From contig JAHQIW010000264.1 of the NCBI GenBank assembly GCA_019055375.1, positions 62,001-126,000 of the forward strand: DNA of 64,000 nucleotides, read 5' to 3'. The notes beneath the pieces are model-generated. The model ran no database searches, was not told the DNA's origin, and was given only the letters and a program-made list of their open reading frames with translations. Below, piece by piece: positions 37,703 to 48,849 of the stretch. Position numbers and translations under genes: made by a program. Origin of the DNA: Parelaphostrongylus tenuis (Eukaryota > Nematoda > Chromadorea > Rhabditida > Metastrongylidae). Positions within the stretch are counted from its first letter, which is position 1. Each line of letters begins with the position of its first letter.

Positions 37703-38794
37703 GTTTATTGTTTCGTTGATTCAGTATTTGGAAGAAGTCGTTTGGTAGGGTGCTCTCCATACATCGAATGACTTCCATTTCCACCATAGAACTATCTTCA
37801 ATAAGAACAATCGACATTATTCACAATAATCTTCTTCTGGGTGTTGAGAGAGTTGTTTGATAGGGTACCCGTACGGATGCAGATAGCTGGATTCCCCGAG
37901 TAGGACAGCAAATTTGTAGAAAATACTTCCCTAGATTATATAAGGTCTCCGATCTAAAATTAGATCCTAATAGAGGGAATAGGAAACGGTGGGAAGAGTA
38001 CAGGGCAAATAAATAAGGTGTATAAGCACGTGAAACTAATAGTTGATAAACAAACATTTCCTCATCTTTGATATTACAAATTACGGTGCCTTTCTGTTAG
38101 ACGGTGACAAATAAGTATTCGATAACTTTGCGGTACAAGATTTTTCATAGGAGTGTTTGTAATCATTCGAAAGTTAAAACTCTGGCTAGAGACATGCGCA
38201 GGCGGTTTTCTAATGACCCTTTTACGATGCCGTCAAACCCAAAATAAAATCATGTTTCACACCCGTCGCGCGCCTTCTTTTTATACGCGTATAATTCGCT
38301 GGAAGCACGAAAAGGATATGAGCGTGTAGAGAAGGGACAACGGAATGAGAACGGAGACTCTCTTGTAGAATTTCTGTCGTGCGATATCTCTTCTGGAAAC
38401 TCATTTTTTGAGAATAGAGAAAACTGATGATGGACATGGGTATCTGTCAACGGCACGACTCATGCGGAGAACGATCATGTGATTACAAAAAGAAAATGGT
38501 GTTTTCTTACCTCCTCATTCGTACCTGGCTTCTGTACGGGATCTAATCACTGCTTCTCACGTGCGAAGGTTCGATTCAGTTATGATATAGAAGAGAAATG
38601 TTGTTGTTTCGATTGCCTGTCTTGACCGACCTAATGTTCGTAGTGACCTGAAACTTGGGTAATTTGGCCTTTATCACTTGGGTTATTAGACCTCTATCTA
38701 GATAACATTTTCTAGATAACATTAGTCTTCTCAAGGCTAGTGGCCACAATCTACATGTACTTGTCGCAAGACATATGATATCACACCTTCAGAG

Positions 38795-39370
38795 AGAAAA
38801 AATCCCAGACTAATGGGGGCTTCGCGCACAGTGATCCTACTCAAGAAGGTTGACAAAAGAGATTTTGTCACTACCCCTCAATAAGCCTATCAAGTGTATA
38901 CGAAATTTTTGCAAAAATCATCCTTTTGCGCCTATCGAAGACCTCGGATGAGGCAAGTTGGACCACGTCCAAACCGTATCACGGTTCATGAGAGACTGTA
39001 GGAAATACCTCATGCCCCTTGTTCAAGCCCTTATGACTATGAGAAAGCGTTTGACAGCGTTGAGGCACGGCTTTTCCATCAACTTCTCACCATGTAGTAC
39101 TAAACAATACAACGCCAGTAATGCATGTCAATGATGAGCATATAACTATTAATGAGAATCTTGTACACATCTAATATATGGTTCCAGAGTTCTTCAGGTG
39201 GAATGGCGATAGGATTTCAGCACCTTCTCAATTCTTCTTCTCTCTTTTCTCGTTCTTCTCAACGCCTCCTTATCGTGAGCGGGCGGACTTTTTCAGCTGG
39301 AATGAGGGCCGCAGTAATATAGTCCATTTTTCCCACTATGGTTTAACTGCTTATCTGAGTTTAACTCCTT
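38795..39370 (+). mobile_element. Non-LTR reverse transcriptase fragment, a second lineage
   Basis: Frame-broken RT reading VILLKKVDKRDF, SLSSVYEIFAKIILLRLS and YEKAFDSVEA (about 39028). The YEKAFDSVE form differs from the LKKAFDSVE of the 46 kb RTE, so this is another lineage. Its 3' part (39175-39365) matches 32100-32310 and 33130-33290, probably further fragments of the same element. Confidence 0.6.
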
Positions 39371-40771
39371 GAGTACCAAGTTAATTGTGCACGCGGCTGG
39401 CGACGCGACTGAGAGAGCGCAGCTCGTTTCAATGACATAGTTGTGTTTTTCTTATGAAATTTAGAATTTCATCACCACTAAGAATGGGTCAATTGCCGGT
39501 AAACAGGTAAGTTTGAGAGAAGAGTCTCCAGCAGAGCAGATTTTGATCAAAACGGCATAGGACAGTTACAGGACTATGAAATGCTCGCAAAAATCATAGT
39601 GCCCATTGCCATACGATGCCACTTCATCGAAAACTTTTAAACAATTTTAATTATCAGTGGATTTCAGGCGTTGAAATCTTCATATAGTTGTACTATAGGC
39701 TTTGTTCTTTTGCTTCATGGGTATACTTTTCTATATCCCCACTTATACTTTGCTATGAATATTATTGACTTTCTCATTTTCATTTTCAGAGAATTTTTCA
39801 AAGAGATCAAATAAAACTATGTCGAGGCTTGTTCCGGCCACATACTAAAATATCATTCTGAATAAGTTTCTTCTCAAACTCGTCCATCGTAGAAAAAGGC
39901 GCTTTAGATCTTCATTTATACAACATAGTCTAAAGAAAACGTAAAGAAAGCGTTCAAAATGTATTGCGTTCCCGACTATGTAGCTTTAGCATCAAAAAGT
40001 AAAGAGCTATAAGACAAATTAGGACAAATGGGCGACGTTATTGCTAAAAATACGTCAGTGTAAGTCCCTCCAACACTAATCTATGTTGTCTTGGCGACAG
40101 AGTTTGATTACGGCCAAAATTTAACTAGATACTACCAAAATTGAAGGTCGGTTGCTGATGCTTTCTATACCATTTGTAGAAGAAAGAGTAATAGGTTAAA
40201 AGGTCTCCGGTAGCGCCCTATGTTAGCACTTGCCCCCGGAAGGATGAGACGTGGGTTGAACTCCTGCCGAGATTGATAGCCTTACATATGACTCAGCAAT
40301 CTTGAATTATAGTTATAACAATATAACATTGCTACTGAAGCGAAATAATGAAAACAGTCTATGCTTCACCGTGTTTCGTTCTTCAAGCACACCAATAGAT
40401 TGTTGAGCTCAGAAATCTCAAATGATAGCTGGTTTGTAGTCAAAATAATTTGCACTTGATACGACCATAAAACATCAGTCGGTAAAGCCTTATTTTTTAC
40501 TAGTTATCCTACAAGAGCGGTTTTGTATGTCGCTCACGTTAGATGCTACATACAACTGCGTTATATTCGTAAGTATTTTAACTAATATTAGATTTGACGC
40601 ATTTTCACCAAATTTCTACACGACTCGTCATCACAGAATGTTGTCCATATCCCACCACATCTCGCATTCTATCCATTTCCTCACATGCACCCTCCAAGAA
40701 GGTCTTCGATTGTAGTGAAACGAAAAGTTACCAATTTAGAAATGATCGGGAATTCGTTTGCACTCCCGTGG

Positions 40772-40836
40772 CGTAGTTCATAGCTCGTCACTTTCGCGAT
40801 ATGAAGGTTGAATTCTAGTCCCACGCGGGTAGTTGT
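40772..40836 (+). pseudogene. Second, more decayed copy of the tRNA-Met relic
   Basis: tggcgtagttcatagctcgt and gatatgaaggttgaattcta align with the 34942 relic, and the flanks also align. It was carried in the duplicated intron. The anticodon arm is no longer recognisable. Confidence 0.5.
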
Positions 40837-42184
40837 TGCGAAACTTGGAGTGTTTTTCATTCAAAATTTCCTTCCGTAGTATTGAATGTGTTTTTCTCCA
40901 CCATCACTCATCAAAGCTTGATGTGAGGATCCTAGACTTTTTGCACATTCGATTCTTTTCCTCATTTTGATCTTCACACATAGATCTTCGACATTAACTG
41001 TTTTTTCCACTGCTGACTGAGGATTCTGCCGCCTTTATGATGTTGTCGAACGCTGCTTAGGAGAACTCTCCTTACAGTGTTGGAAATAGCCGAGCTCAAG
41101 ACTCAGGTGCTTTTAGGAAGAGGTTGAACCAAGCCTTGCTTCTGATACGCTGTGTCACTGACCATTGCGGTACACCACCGTGCACCGCATAAGTTTATTC
41201 AGTTCGAGTATTTCGCTTTTTCAAATATATTTATTGTGTTTTATTCAATGGGATTTGGTAGCGTTTCTTCCAATGAGCGCTGATTTGTAGTCACTATTTT
41301 ACATGCATTTTATTTAGGTACTACATCTGTCTGTAGTGTTTGTTCTCGTTGTTCTTTGTCGACGATATTATAACCAATCCACGTCAGATGAACAAGCGGT
41401 TGATAATCTATTCATAATACCAATTCCTATGTATATTCATTTACGTGCATCTTACTAAATCAGTTTCAAATCACAAATGATTTTTGATAACATTATGAGA
41501 AAAAGAAAAAGCTATGTTAAAGATTGTCTTACAAAGGACGCAATCCACGGCATTCCACGTTCCAATACTCGTCATCTCGTTTCATCAAAGTAAGGCATTA
41601 GTAGAATTGCTACAATTAAATGTAGATGTAACGAGAGGTTCAGACGATAGTATTATTAACCAATTATTCATACAACTCGTCATCACAGTTCCTCTTGCGC
41701 ATCCCAGCACCTCTTGCAATTGATGTATTTCCTGTACTCGTCCTCCGCAAAGGTCCTTGAACATTTTACCGCTGCTTCAACTGCTGCTTGAAGATTTCGT
41801 CTTGTTTATGAATGCTGCGAGATGCTGGCTGAAACGATTCGTCGTTTAGTAGCGAAAGTAGACGACCTAAGGTGTTTTAAGGCATTCAGTGATTGGTTAC
41901 GAAAGTGTGTTGGGAGAGGATTAGACTAGGGCATTACTTAAGGCCACGCTTTCTAATATGGTATATTCATCCTCTGGGCTATCTCGCTTCTTGAGATATA
42001 TACACATTTGCGCATATTCTTCTGTAAAGCAGTTTCAAGGTGTTAATAATAGTATTTGTCGAATATCAGTAATGCAGTACAGTAATGCACTGTAATAATG
42101 CAGCACAGACAATGCAATAATTGTACACTGGCTAACATTTCGGTGAGGCTAGCCTTCTTCAAAGCCCGGAAAGGTCGGTTCTTT

Positions 42185-42965
42185 CTGATTAGGAGGGAAA
42201 ATGAAAACCGATGCTCATTTGCTGGAGAGGGAATTTTTATAGGAGTCAAAATCTGAGTCAAAAGCGGCGACTTGAGGCCACAGCCTCACGTCGCCGGTTT
42301 TCGAAAAAGTCCTTTTTAGACATTTGTACTAGGCGAGATTTCTTGGCTCAGACACGCAATTTCTCGCCGGACAGAGCTCTTTCCTTGGACTATTAGTAAT
42401 CACTGGATAGCATAATCGAATTTGATTCCAACGTTGTGCTTATATCCTGCAAAGACCGTTTCTCCAAACGCAGGAGGTAATAATGTACGCAACTGTAGTA
42501 AGTCGATGCCCAAGTGGGAGAAACGGCGTCCCGCGCGAATCACGTGGGCGCTGGCTGCAGTGAGCGGTCCTATGAACACGTAGAGAAGTATTGCGTCAGC
42601 AGTCACATGACCGCCACACCCACCGCGACGTGAACTGACTCTAGATCGTCCATTCTCACACATCTAATTCAACTTATTTTACCTGCTGCTTTGCAGAAAC
42701 AGTCTCTCCAGGATATAAGCACAACATTGGCATCAGGAGGCACTACGCTGTCTTATGATTGCTGATAGTTCAAAGAAAGAGCTCCGTACGACAAGAAATT
42801 TTCGCTGGATTTGTGTGGAGATCACTGCGTTATAAGAGGTGTTTTGAAAAATTGGCGACGCGGGGCTGTAGCCTCAAGTTTCAGTTTTGAATGGCTACTA
42901 ATACTCCTATAAAAAATTCTTCTCCAGCGAATGAGGTCGGTTTTTCACTTGTCCCCTCCTAGTAA
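42185..42965. mobile_element. Family G fold-back element
   Basis: The left arm (42207-42470) and right arm (42690-42951) are inverted copies, for example the gctggag..ttttataggag ends. The centre holds gcggtcctatgaacacgtag. Inserted in intron 3 of the second membrane-protein copy. Confidence 0.75.
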
Positions 42966-45239
42966 GAAAGAACCGAAAAGTCAAATTGATCAGCAATCTG
43001 CTTAGTCAGAACCTCCATTACCTCGTAGAAAGCGCAAGAAACAATTTTGGATCTTATAGTAGAAAGCTTCACTTCAGAACACTCACCGTTTAGGTCTTTT
43101 AGGTCTTTCAATTATTCATTTCAAAACCCGCCGCTTAGAGTCAGTGCGTGAGTGAGACTGTGCCTGCCTTAGACCAGGAATGTCATCCTGAGGCATTATG
43201 CGAGGGTGTTGATTGTCCGAAAAATTGAAAACATCCACACGTGATACTTTTCAAACCTTTTCGATATATAGTAAAGGCCCAAAGATGAACCGTAGAAAGG
43301 AGTGCCTCGTGATAACTCGTGACTTTGAGTAATTACAAACTACTTGTCAACATCTTATCGACGAACAATTGAGAAAAACCATTTCTTCTGCCCACCGGCA
43401 AGCACTCCCATTGCACCTCCTCCTAAGGATCCTTACGATGATACGCTAAAGTAAGTTGTTTATATTTCAAACGTGCTAGCACATTAAATTTTTCTATACA
43501 CTTCATGTATCGTTTTCAGAGGTGTTAAGTCGTTGGAACTAGAAACCAGCGGAAAAGCTGCTGAAAGACATTAAAATGCTGAGCATTTAAATTCAAAATT
43601 CAGACAAGCAATGTACCTCCAAATAAAATATATTGTATCATTGAAACAGTGTATGAATGAAACAGCACGTTCACTGAAAGCGATCTATCCATATCAGTGC
43701 GCTAACCTTCGAGTTGTATAGCTCTCTTCATAACTATTGGATATAAAAAAGAGACTCTTCATATTTTGATAATTTTGATTTCTATCTTTCACTATCTTGA
43801 ATGAAAGCTGTAACCATTATTTTTGACGACATTTTTTTCATATCTGATAGCATATCTTGAGTCCATCATAAGGTTTGCTATGGCACTTATGTCATCAGAT
43901 ATCAAGATATGTTATCAGATCATATATTGTTCTGAGCGAGGTCCATAGAAACAGTCCAATGTGAAATTATGATTCGTTTTATCAACATGAACGATCAGCT
44001 ACTGTTCTCTGCATTGTCGTGGGATTATATCATCTGACATGCGGGAATTTGTTAATTCGGCGTCGGTTCCTTATACAAGAGGAGTATACCACCTGCAATG
44101 GTTTGCTGAAACGAAAGGTACTGTACTACTGATGAGGCTGTAATGACAAAAGACGTGTCTAGCACTGTATAAGTGCCATAACAGGCCACATGAAAGGTTA
44201 AAGATATGTTATCAGATTGCACTTATCATTGTTTAAGCGAGCTACAAGCAGCTGAGTACAAAGACATTTTCTTGGCTACTACGAAGATTGTTTGTAGAAA
44301 TCTGAACGGATGCAAGTATCTAGATCACCAAACAGAACAGCTGTAGTAGATACTTCCATAGAACATGAAGGGCCTGTAATGAACAAGTTGGTTCTAATAG
44401 AAGGATTGTAATAGCAGAATATATAAAGTTTAAAAAGAGAGATAGGTACACGTTAAAAATGTCAGATTGGGTAGAAACTTTTGCAAACATTTTTAACATT
44501 GTTTTGCTAATCTTCGTTTACACGGTCTTTAATCAATGATGAAGTGCAGCACAGAATCTTCTGAAGTTATACGTGTGTGAACAATAAGTATAAGTTGATT
44601 TCTACCTAAATGTAGTCAAAATTGGCAACAGCTGGTCGGTAGTTGTATTGCTCGTCGGTGCGCAGATGGGGCCAAACCCCATTGCTTCGGCAACTTCGGC
44701 AGTCAACAAGCGAATTCCTTAGGGAACGCCACAACCAGAGCTGTCTTAGAGAATGAAAGGAGACATGCTTAACATGCTCAACCAGTATTGTGTGACGTGC
44801 AAGAAGAATAAGATAAACCATCAACTGCTAGGAGTGCTGGTATCAGCACAAGGAAAAAAAAAACTTTGAAGATATAATTGTGTGTCTAGAAAGTATGGCC
44901 GGAAATATCTTCTCATGCAAGCGCTAGCGCAATACCTATATTTCCCCATTCCCTACAGGTCATAACTGAGTTCGTAACATTCGGTTTGCATCACTCTCAC
45001 TCACAAAAAGTGGATACCTCAATTTGCAGGCAAAGCTCACATCACTTCAACATCCAAAAACAAAAGGCTTTAACCACAGTCCTCGTTAAAGAGCACTTGT
45101 CTTCTAAATTATTTTTCCTTTACAAAAGCCAATAAACGTTCGCGGTGCTGGAGTATTTATGTGTGCGCCATTTATTGGTGTCTTTTTGAAGGACTCCCTT
45201 GAGGAGACTAACGGAAACGCTAAAAAATTATTTTTTGCA

Positions 45240-45790
45240 AAGTACTCGCCGCAGACATCAGCATCAAGCATCGAGATGTAGTGAAGAGGACAAAGAACTC
45301 GACTCCGGCCCACTTTTCGACTCAGTATCTGCCCTAGTATGCAGCAGAAACCTGTCGCTAGTAGAGATGAAAGATCACTGGGTTTCGAACCGCAGTCGAA
45401 GGTCGACTAGGAGTATCCCGTATCTCGCAAATGAGAGAAAGGATCCGAAGTCCCGACCTACGTCAACGATCGAAAATCAGAGACGCCGTTCTACACGCCA
45501 GAATGTCGAAAATAAGGTGGGCCGGACACGTGATGCGCTTCAACGGCAACCGATGGACGAGAGCCGTTACCGACTGGATTCCTCGGGACGTCAAGCGCTG
45601 TAAAGGAAGATCACTGACCCGTTGGTCCGATTTCTTCACGAAAGCGATAGAAGAAAGATATGATGCTCAACGAATCCCTAGAGCGAGAAGGACCCACTGG
45701 GCTACTCTTGCACGCGATACGGGAAAAATGGAAGAGTTGCTGGTACCCGCTTGAGTCACTCGACAATCAACGGGAGGACAGAATTACAGA
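45240..45790 (+). mobile_element. RTE 3' fragment
   Basis: The C-terminal end of the same RTE polyprotein: MRERIRSPDLRQRSKIRDA, KIRWAGHVMRFNGNRWTRAV, DWIPRDV and THWATLARD, ending at the shared gagtcactcgac tract. Its nearness to the 46-48.8 kb copy could reflect separate insertions or a rearrangement. Confidence 0.75.
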
Positions 45791-46019
45791 CAGACAGAAC
45801 TGCCGCAAAATACGACTTCTCTGTGGCAATGTGCAGATACAACATCTAGTTCTCGACATGCCGTTCTATAGGGCGCTTAAAGTATGGCAAAAAAGTTTTG
45901 GTAAAGCGAATAGCGTGCAAGGAAGTGAATCATATATGATTATGGACGTGCTGAACAATTTTAAATTGATATAATGTTCCAAATGAGTATTATGCATTAT
46001 TCTCTTACTAACTCCTAAA

Positions 46020-48840
46020 CCCACGAACCTCCCTCTTTGATGGATCCCGCCCGGTAAGTCACTAGGGCACGTGGCGCGTCCCCAGGTGGTGGATAGGGGA
46101 AAAAAACGCGAGCCAGAAGTGACCGTGTGCTTGCCAGAAACGCAGGAGGATTCAGGGGATGAGCTCCGTGCTTCTGCAGCGCTCGACTTGACAAACTCTA
46201 TTTCTACGAGTCAAGTCGGCCAAAATCCTGCAATCAAGCGGCTGGGAAGTGCATGAGAGGCGGTTAAGAGTCTCCTCCAACGAATGAACTCCTTCCGCTC
46301 CTCCGAGAGAGATTGGCAAGCTCTCGTGAGTACCCAGCCCCCACGTCTAGAGCCTGGCAAGCTATACGTTGGGTATCAAAATGCCAAAAACAGTAGCAAA
46401 TATGGGCCTCATTCCCCTCACCCCGAAAGAGCCTCTGGTACGGCAGCATCAGGTAGGACGAGTACGGAGAGGGTGATAAAAATGGTGATCGTCGGAGATT
46501 TTAGTGTAAAATGTGGACCTAGAAGAGCGTCTGAAGAGCGTCACATTGGGACCACGGACTAGAATGAAATGAACAAGGTGAGAGGCTATCTGAGTTTATC
46601 ATGACGACCCGAACCATCCACGGTAACTCACAATTCCAAAAGCCTTACTCTCAGCGACGGGCATGGAAGTCTCCCAATAGAGACTAGCATAACGAAATAG
46701 ACTACATCTCAGTAAATCGAAAGGTTTGCCTGACCGATGTCGCTGTTGTTCCTGAGCTCTACAGGGATCAGACCATCGCCTCCTTCGCGCAGCGCTCCGT
46801 TTTTTGGCGGAGAGGAGAGAAAGCCGCTAAATCAAACAACGAAGTTCCAGAACTACCATAAACTGGGATGTATTCAAATCATTAGTCGGCTCTTGGAAAG
46901 TTACCATTGCCGACAGCATCGATAAAGAATACGATCTGCTCGTTGAATATCTTAACGTTAGTGCTATGAAAGCCGAGAGTCCCAATGTCACGAAGAGACG
47001 CTTGTCTCCGCAGACACTCGAGCTGATACGTCAACGTGGATTCGCACGAGCTACAGTCAACCGAAACCTTGCCTCCGAACTTGCGAAACGCTGCAGAGAA
47101 GCAGTAAGTAAAGACCCAAAGAGAAACGAACAACAGTCATGGCAAAGGCTGCAGAAGCTGGGAAGAGCATTCGCAAAAGCCCAGTGAGGCTTCGCCAATT
47201 ATAAGACCAAGATGATTGCACTCCGATGCCCTGACGAGACACTTACAGCTTACAGAAAGGCTATGGAGAAAATCATCCACCAATACTACTCGGATCTCTT
47301 CGCTAGCCATGTCCTCCTACCGTCCTATAAATTGAAAGAGGATGAATATGTCGTTCCACCGGTCCTCCCTTCCGAAATCCGACATGCTATGTCGTCGGAG
47401 AAGAACAACACCCGGTCCAGACAGGATTAGACCAGAACACCTGAAAAACCTACCGCAAATTCTCACCAACTCCCTGGCTCGGCTCTTCACTCGCTACCTG
47501 TCAGAAGGCAAGGTCCCATTCAACGGAAAACCAGCAAGATCTCATTGTTGTTCAAAAAGGGAGACCTTCACGACATAGGCAATCATCGCCCAATCTGTTT
47601 GCTGTCCGTTGTCTATAAACTCTTTACTCAGGTCATCCTAAACAGGATTGACAGAACAGTGGACGCAGGACAGCCATGCCAACAAGCAGGGTTCGAAAAG
47701 GATTTACTACCATAGGCCACATCCACACGATTACAAGACTCACTAAAGTTTCATGAGATGCAAACAATCACTCCGCCGCTCTTTCGTCAATCTGAAGAAA
47801 GCCTTTGATTCAGTGGAAACAGAAGCGGTTATAGAGGCTCTGGATAACCAGGGCGTCCCTACTCGGTACATAATGATCCTTCGTGAGCTTCATAAAGATT
47901 CACGACCAAAATATCTCCATTCTACAACAATATCACCATTGACGTAAGAAGAGGGGTTCGACAAGGCGATACAATTTCGCCAAAACTATTCACTGCCACC
48001 TACAAAACATCATGCGAACATTAGAATGGACGATATGGGAGTGAAAATCAACGGTTGACATTTAAACCATCTTCGCTTTGCTGACATATCGTCCTCATAA
48101 CACCAAACATCAGACAAGCCCAACGAATGTTGATCGATTTCGATAACGCCAGTGGAAAGATTGGTCTTCAACTAATTCTAACGAAAACGATGTTCATGAG
48201 GGAACGGATGTATTTTGAATGCCCCATTCACGTTCAGCGGAACGACAATCTCCGAATGCTCCAGTTACATCTATCTTGGTCGTAAAACAACATGATGGAC
48301 GACCTACCTCCAGAGTTGAGCAGGAGGAAACGAGCGGCTTGTAGAACGTTAAGAGCATCGAAGATGTAGTGAAGAAGACAAAGAACATCCGACTCCGTGC
48401 CCACCTTTTCGACTCGAGAATTATCCCTGCCTCTAACGTATGCAGCAGAAACCTGGTCTCTACCTAAGCAGGATGAAAGATCAATTGGCGTTATTGAACG
48501 CGCAGCCGAAAGGTCGATGCTAGGAGTATCCCGTATCTCGCAAATGAGAGAAAGGATCTGAAGTTCCAGCCTACGTCAACGATAACCGATGGACGAGAGC
48601 CGTTACCGACTGGATTTCTCGGGACATCAAGCGTTCTACAGGAAGACCGTCTACTCGTTGGTCCAATTTCTTCACGAAAGCTTTAGAAGAAAGATATGAT
48701 GCTCAGCGAGTCTCAGAGAGAGGAGGACCCACTGGGCTACTCTTGCACGGGATAGGGAAAAATGGAAAAGTTGCTGGTACGCGCTCGAGTCACTCGACGA
48801 TCAACGGGACGACAGGTGACAGGTGTACTCCAAACAATTC
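46020..48840 (+). mobile_element. RTE-type non-LTR retrotransposon, inactive
   Basis: The pieces follow the order of an RTE polyprotein. The endonuclease remnant (VIVGDF near 46485) has an N-terminal deletion. An inter-domain region runs 46965-47190. The reverse transcriptase follows, with NHRPICLLSVVYKLF (about 47580), NLKKAFDSVE (about 47790), RRGVRQGDTISPKLF (about 47950) and a ruined FADD box (RFADI at about 48075). The C-terminal region includes TYAAETWS and HWATLARD. Many stops and frameshifts are present, and a segment near 48570 is deleted. Confidence 0.85.
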
Positions 48841-48849
48841 TCTCAAGAA

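Larger units (their letters stand above)
34835..41800 (-). repeat. Six related minus-strand Lys/Arg/Cys motifs within introns
   Basis: Near 34850, 35115, 37020, 40650, 40945 and 41700 the minus strand reads variants of RKRIVCKKC (for example KKRVVCKKSWG, RKYINCKRCWD, RKRIKYEKCYG). The copies at 35115, 37020 and 41700 are preceded by CS[RK]TF. Three lie in introns of the intact membrane gene and three in its second copy. They may be parts of a nested antisense gene or a conserved repeat. Confidence 0.4.
40527..43574 (+). pseudogene. Second copy of the 104-aa membrane protein gene, broken
   Basis: Counterparts of all five exons can be placed: 40527-40568 (MSLTLDATYNCVIF), 41318-41398 (VLHLSVVFVLVVLC), 41523-41589, about 43391-43450 (STPIAPPPKDPYDDTL) and 43520-43574. 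The third exon is 67 nt against 68 in the intact gene, a one-base loss that shifts the frame. The acceptor of exon 4 reads TG where the intact gene has AG, and the donor of exon 2 is GTTGAT rather than GTGAGA. A family G fold-back element (42185-42965) sits in intron 3. Several independent lesions argue for a pseudogene, unless splicing has moved. Confidence 0.65.

Noticed and set aside
45199..45603. 134-aa ORF as a separate gene
   Set aside because: It is an alternative frame of the RTE 3' fragment.
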